53,524 bases of DNA from Flaviflexus sp. Its GTDB lineage: Bacteria; Actinomycetota; Actinomycetes; Actinomycetales; Actinomycetaceae. The notes under the pieces are model-generated. The model searched no databases. It was not told the DNA's origin and was given only the letters and a program-made list of their open reading frames with translations. The stretch covers positions 56,000 to 109,523 of the forward strand of contig JAUNVM010000003.1 of NCBI GenBank assembly GCA_030537635.1, given 5' to 3'. The position numbers and the translations under genes were made by a program. Shown here one piece after another: positions 51,576 to 53,524 of this stretch; within the stretch, counting starts at the first letter, position 1; every line of letters starts with the position of its first letter.

Positions 51576-53524
51576 ATGGCACGCAGCGCACGCCCGGCTA
51601 ATCGCCGCCGCAAGCGGCGGGGCTGGCGCCGACTCATACCGACCTGGCGTTTCTTCGTCGGGGCCTTCCTCCTGCTCGCAGCGGTGGGAGCCGGGGCCTT
51701 CGGCTACCTCTACGCGACCACTGATGTTCCCGAGCCGGATGACTTCGCGCTCGCGGAGACGACGACGGTCTACTACGCCGACGGGGAGACTCAGATCGGC
51801 AGCTTTGCCGAGGTACGGCGCACCTCGGTGGCCCTGGACACCCTGCCGGACTACGTTCCGCACGCGGTTGTCGCCTCCGAGGACCAGAGCTTTTACGAGA
51901 ACGCCGGAATCGACCTCAAGGGTATTGCTCGCGCCTTTATCAACAATGTTCGCGGCGGCGCCCGGCAAGGCGGATCCACGCTCACTCAGCAGTATGCCGA
52001 GCGCTACTATCTTGGCGAGACGACGGGGTATGCGGGGAAGGTCCGCGAGGCTGTTCTCGCCCTGAAGATCGACAAGCAGCAGTCCAAGGATCAGGTTCTC
52101 GAGAACTACCTCAACACCATCTACTTCGGTCGGGGAGCATACGGGATTGAGGAGGCCGCCAAGACCTTCTTCGGGGTTCCGGCAGCCGAACTCAATCTCT
52201 CCCAGACCGCCCTCCTCGTCGCCATTATCCCCGCGCCCTCGGCCTGGGATCCGGCCGTCAACCTCGAGAAGGCCCAAACCCGCTACGAGCGGGTGCTCAA
52301 CCGGATGGTCGAGGACGGGTGGATCACCGCTGACGAGGCGAAGGCGACCTCCTTCCCCGATGTACTCCCGGTGGATAATCGCAATGCCTACGAGGGCCCC
52401 AATGGCTACCTTCTGCAGGCGGTGCGCTCCGAACTCGTCGCCTCGGAAACCTTCACCGAGGCAGAGTTGGATACTCGCGGCCTGAAGATCACCACGACGA
52501 TCGATGAGGAGATGCAGGGATACGCCCTGGAGGCCATCGATACCCTGCCCGAGGATCGTCCGGCCAACAATTATGTCGGCCTCGTCTCGGTCGATCCGGC
52601 CAATGGTGAGATCAAGGCCCTCTACGGCGGAGCCGACTTCCTGGAGCGCCAGCGCAATGCGGTCACCCAGGACCGCGCCCAGGGCGGCTCCACCTTTAAG
52701 CCCTTTGCCCTCGTGGCCGCCCTCGAAAACGGTATTCCCCTGCAGAAAACCTACTCCTCGGCCTCGCCGATGGAGATTGGGGGAACGACCTTCGAGAACT
52801 ATCAGCTGCGCGGACTCGGCACCATCAATCTGCTGACCGCGACCGCGAACTCGGTCAACACCGTGTTCGTCCAGCTCAACGAGGAGGTCGGTCCGGCCGC
52901 CACCAAGGATGTCGCGATTCGCGCCGGAATCCCCGAGGACACCCCCGGGCTCACCGAGGACCTCGCCAATGTTCTTGGCCCGGCCTCCCCGCGACCCATC
53001 GACGTTGCCCGAGCCTATTCCACCTTCGCCGCCCAGGGCGTGCGCACCACCCCGCACATCGTCGCCACGGTGTCCGATGCCGAAGGCAATGTCATCTACC
53101 GCGGGGACACCACGGGCGAGCGCGTCTTCGACGAGGACGTCATGGCCGGCACCACCTACGCCCTCCAGCAGGTCACCGGCCCGAATGGGACTGCCCGTAA
53201 GGTGGGGCAGATTGGCCGCCCCGTCGCCGGTAAGACCGGTACCTCCTCGCACATGATGTCCGCGTGGTTTGCGGGCTTTGTACCCCAGCTGGTGACCGTG
53301 GTCGACATGTACCAGGTTGGCCCCAACGGTGAGGAGCAGTCCCTCGAGCCCTTCGGCCAATACCGCTACGTCGAGGGCGGCTCCTATCCGGCCGATCTCT
53401 GGCTCGAGTTCATGTCCCGGGCCACGCTGGACATGGAAGTCAAGGACTTCCCACCCCCGTCCAAGAAGGCCTACACCCCGCCGCCCCCGCCGTCGCCCTC
53501 GCCGACGGAGGAACAGAGCGAGGA
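51576..53524 (+). CDS. Class A penicillin-binding protein (transglycosylase/transpeptidase), 3' end cut
   Basis: The visible 649 codons run to the window end without a stop. A basic tail (1-23) and one transmembrane helix (about 26-46) lead to a GT51 glycosyltransferase domain with the catalytic Glu-102 in SEDQSFYENAG and GGSTLTQQ (132-139), then a transpeptidase with STFK (372-375), SVN (426-428) and KTGT (553-556). It makes and crosslinks peptidoglycan outside the membrane. In the first motif the usual His of EDxxFxxHxG is Asn (position 109). After the KTGT region the chain becomes Pro-rich (from about 625), a typical PonA-like tail, with no PASTA domain in view. AAGGA lies 8 bases before the ATG. 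Confidence 0.95.
   Translation, partial: MARSARPANRRRKRRGWRRLIPTWRFFVGAFLLLAAVGAGAFGYLYATTDVPEPDDFALAETTTVYYADGETQIGSFAEVRRTSVALDTLPDYVPHAVVASEDQSFYENAGIDLKGIARAFINNVRGGARQGGSTLTQQYAERYYLGETTGYAGKVREAVLALKIDKQQSKDQVLENYLNTIYFGRGAYGIEEAAKTFFGVPAAELNLSQTALLVAIIPAPSAWDPAVNLEKAQTRYERVLNRMVEDGWITADEAKATSFPDVLPVDNRNAYEGPNGYLLQAVRSELVASETFTEAELDTRGLKITTTIDEEMQGYALEAIDTLPEDRPANNYVGLVSVDPANGEIKALYGGADFLERQRNAVTQDRAQGGSTFKPFALVAALENGIPLQKTYSSASPMEIGGTTFENYQLRGLGTINLLTATANSVNTVFVQLNEEVGPAATKDVAIRAGIPEDTPGLTEDLANVLGPASPRPIDVARAYSTFAAQGVRTTPHIVATVSDAEGNVIYRGDTTGERVFDEDVMAGTTYALQQVTGPNGTARKVGQIGRPVAGKTGTSSHMMSAWFAGFVPQLVTVVDMYQVGPNGEEQSLEPFGQYRYVEGGSYPADLWLEFMSRATLDMEVKDFPPPSKKAYTPPPPPSPSPTEEQSE

Noticed and set aside
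51570..53360. 596-codon minus-strand frame
   Set aside because: Antisense of the penicillin-binding protein with intact STFK, SVN and KTGT motifs.
1..53524. Insertion sequences, prophage, CRISPR or defence genes
   Set aside because: No transposase, integrase, Cas, restriction or toxin-antitoxin signatures and no direct repeat arrays were seen.

Overview
The window is a high-G+C actinobacterial chromosome segment spanning the replication origin neighbourhood. The order dnaA-dnaN-gnd-recF-dciA-gyrB-gyrA-DUF3566-tRNA-Ile-tRNA-Ala on one side and rpmH-rnpA-yidD-yidC-jag-rsmG-parA-parB-trxB-pseudokinase-DUF6049-NUDIX-cca on the other is the classic actinobacterial oriC arrangement. The DLW-39 peptide, DUF3566 and DUF6049 proteins and the KH/R3H Jag protein point the same way. 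A member of the Actinomycetales (Actinomycetaceae-like) is my best guess, but I have no 16S gene and cannot name a genus. Core genes read outward from the interval 31.5-33.9 kb: minus strand to the left, plus strand to the right as far as parB. This fits bidirectional replication starting there.

Left arm, metabolic part (1-12.5 kb): a truncated gluconokinase; a CYTH phosphatase-like protein; a plus-strand run of two paralogous PLP ammonia-lyases, a membrane-anchored DsbA-like protein and an acyltransferase; a minus-strand run of proline-iminopeptidase-like hydrolase, winged-helix regulator and TrkH/TrkA potassium uptake; and a tight plus-strand run of two aldo/keto reductases, a PdxK-like kinase and a YdcF-like protein that may serve vitamin B6 salvage.

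Left arm, replication part (12.5-31.5 kb): DnaQ-like exonuclease, DnaB helicase, and a MATE exporter bracketed by two dense DnaA-box clusters (14.5-14.7 and 16.1-16.25 kb) that contain better boxes than the dnaA-dnaN spacer itself. Then come a rhomboid protease, cyclophilin, helix-rich membrane protein, VOC protein and a very large membrane-tethered copper nitrite reductase. After two tRNAs with a tiny DLW-39 gene between them come gyrA, gyrB, dciA, recF, gnd and dnaN.

Origin and right arm (31.5-53.5 kb): a dnaN-dnaA spacer with an AT-rich stretch and weak DnaA boxes; dnaA; rpmH to rsmG; a 1.1-kb gene-free gap holding six parS sites, with a seventh inside parA; parAB; then a minus-strand block (ddl, aminotransferase, thioredoxin-like protein without the CxxC motif, trxB, pseudokinase, DUF6049, NUDIX) without the murJ gene often found there. 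Divergent cca, an MFS gene and a class A penicillin-binding protein cut by the window end finish the segment. I see no transposon, phage, CRISPR or defence island. The most unusual items are the displaced DnaA-box clusters, the parS array with an intragenic member, the 869-residue NirK fusion, the cysteine-less thioredoxin and the murJ-less pseudokinase locus.
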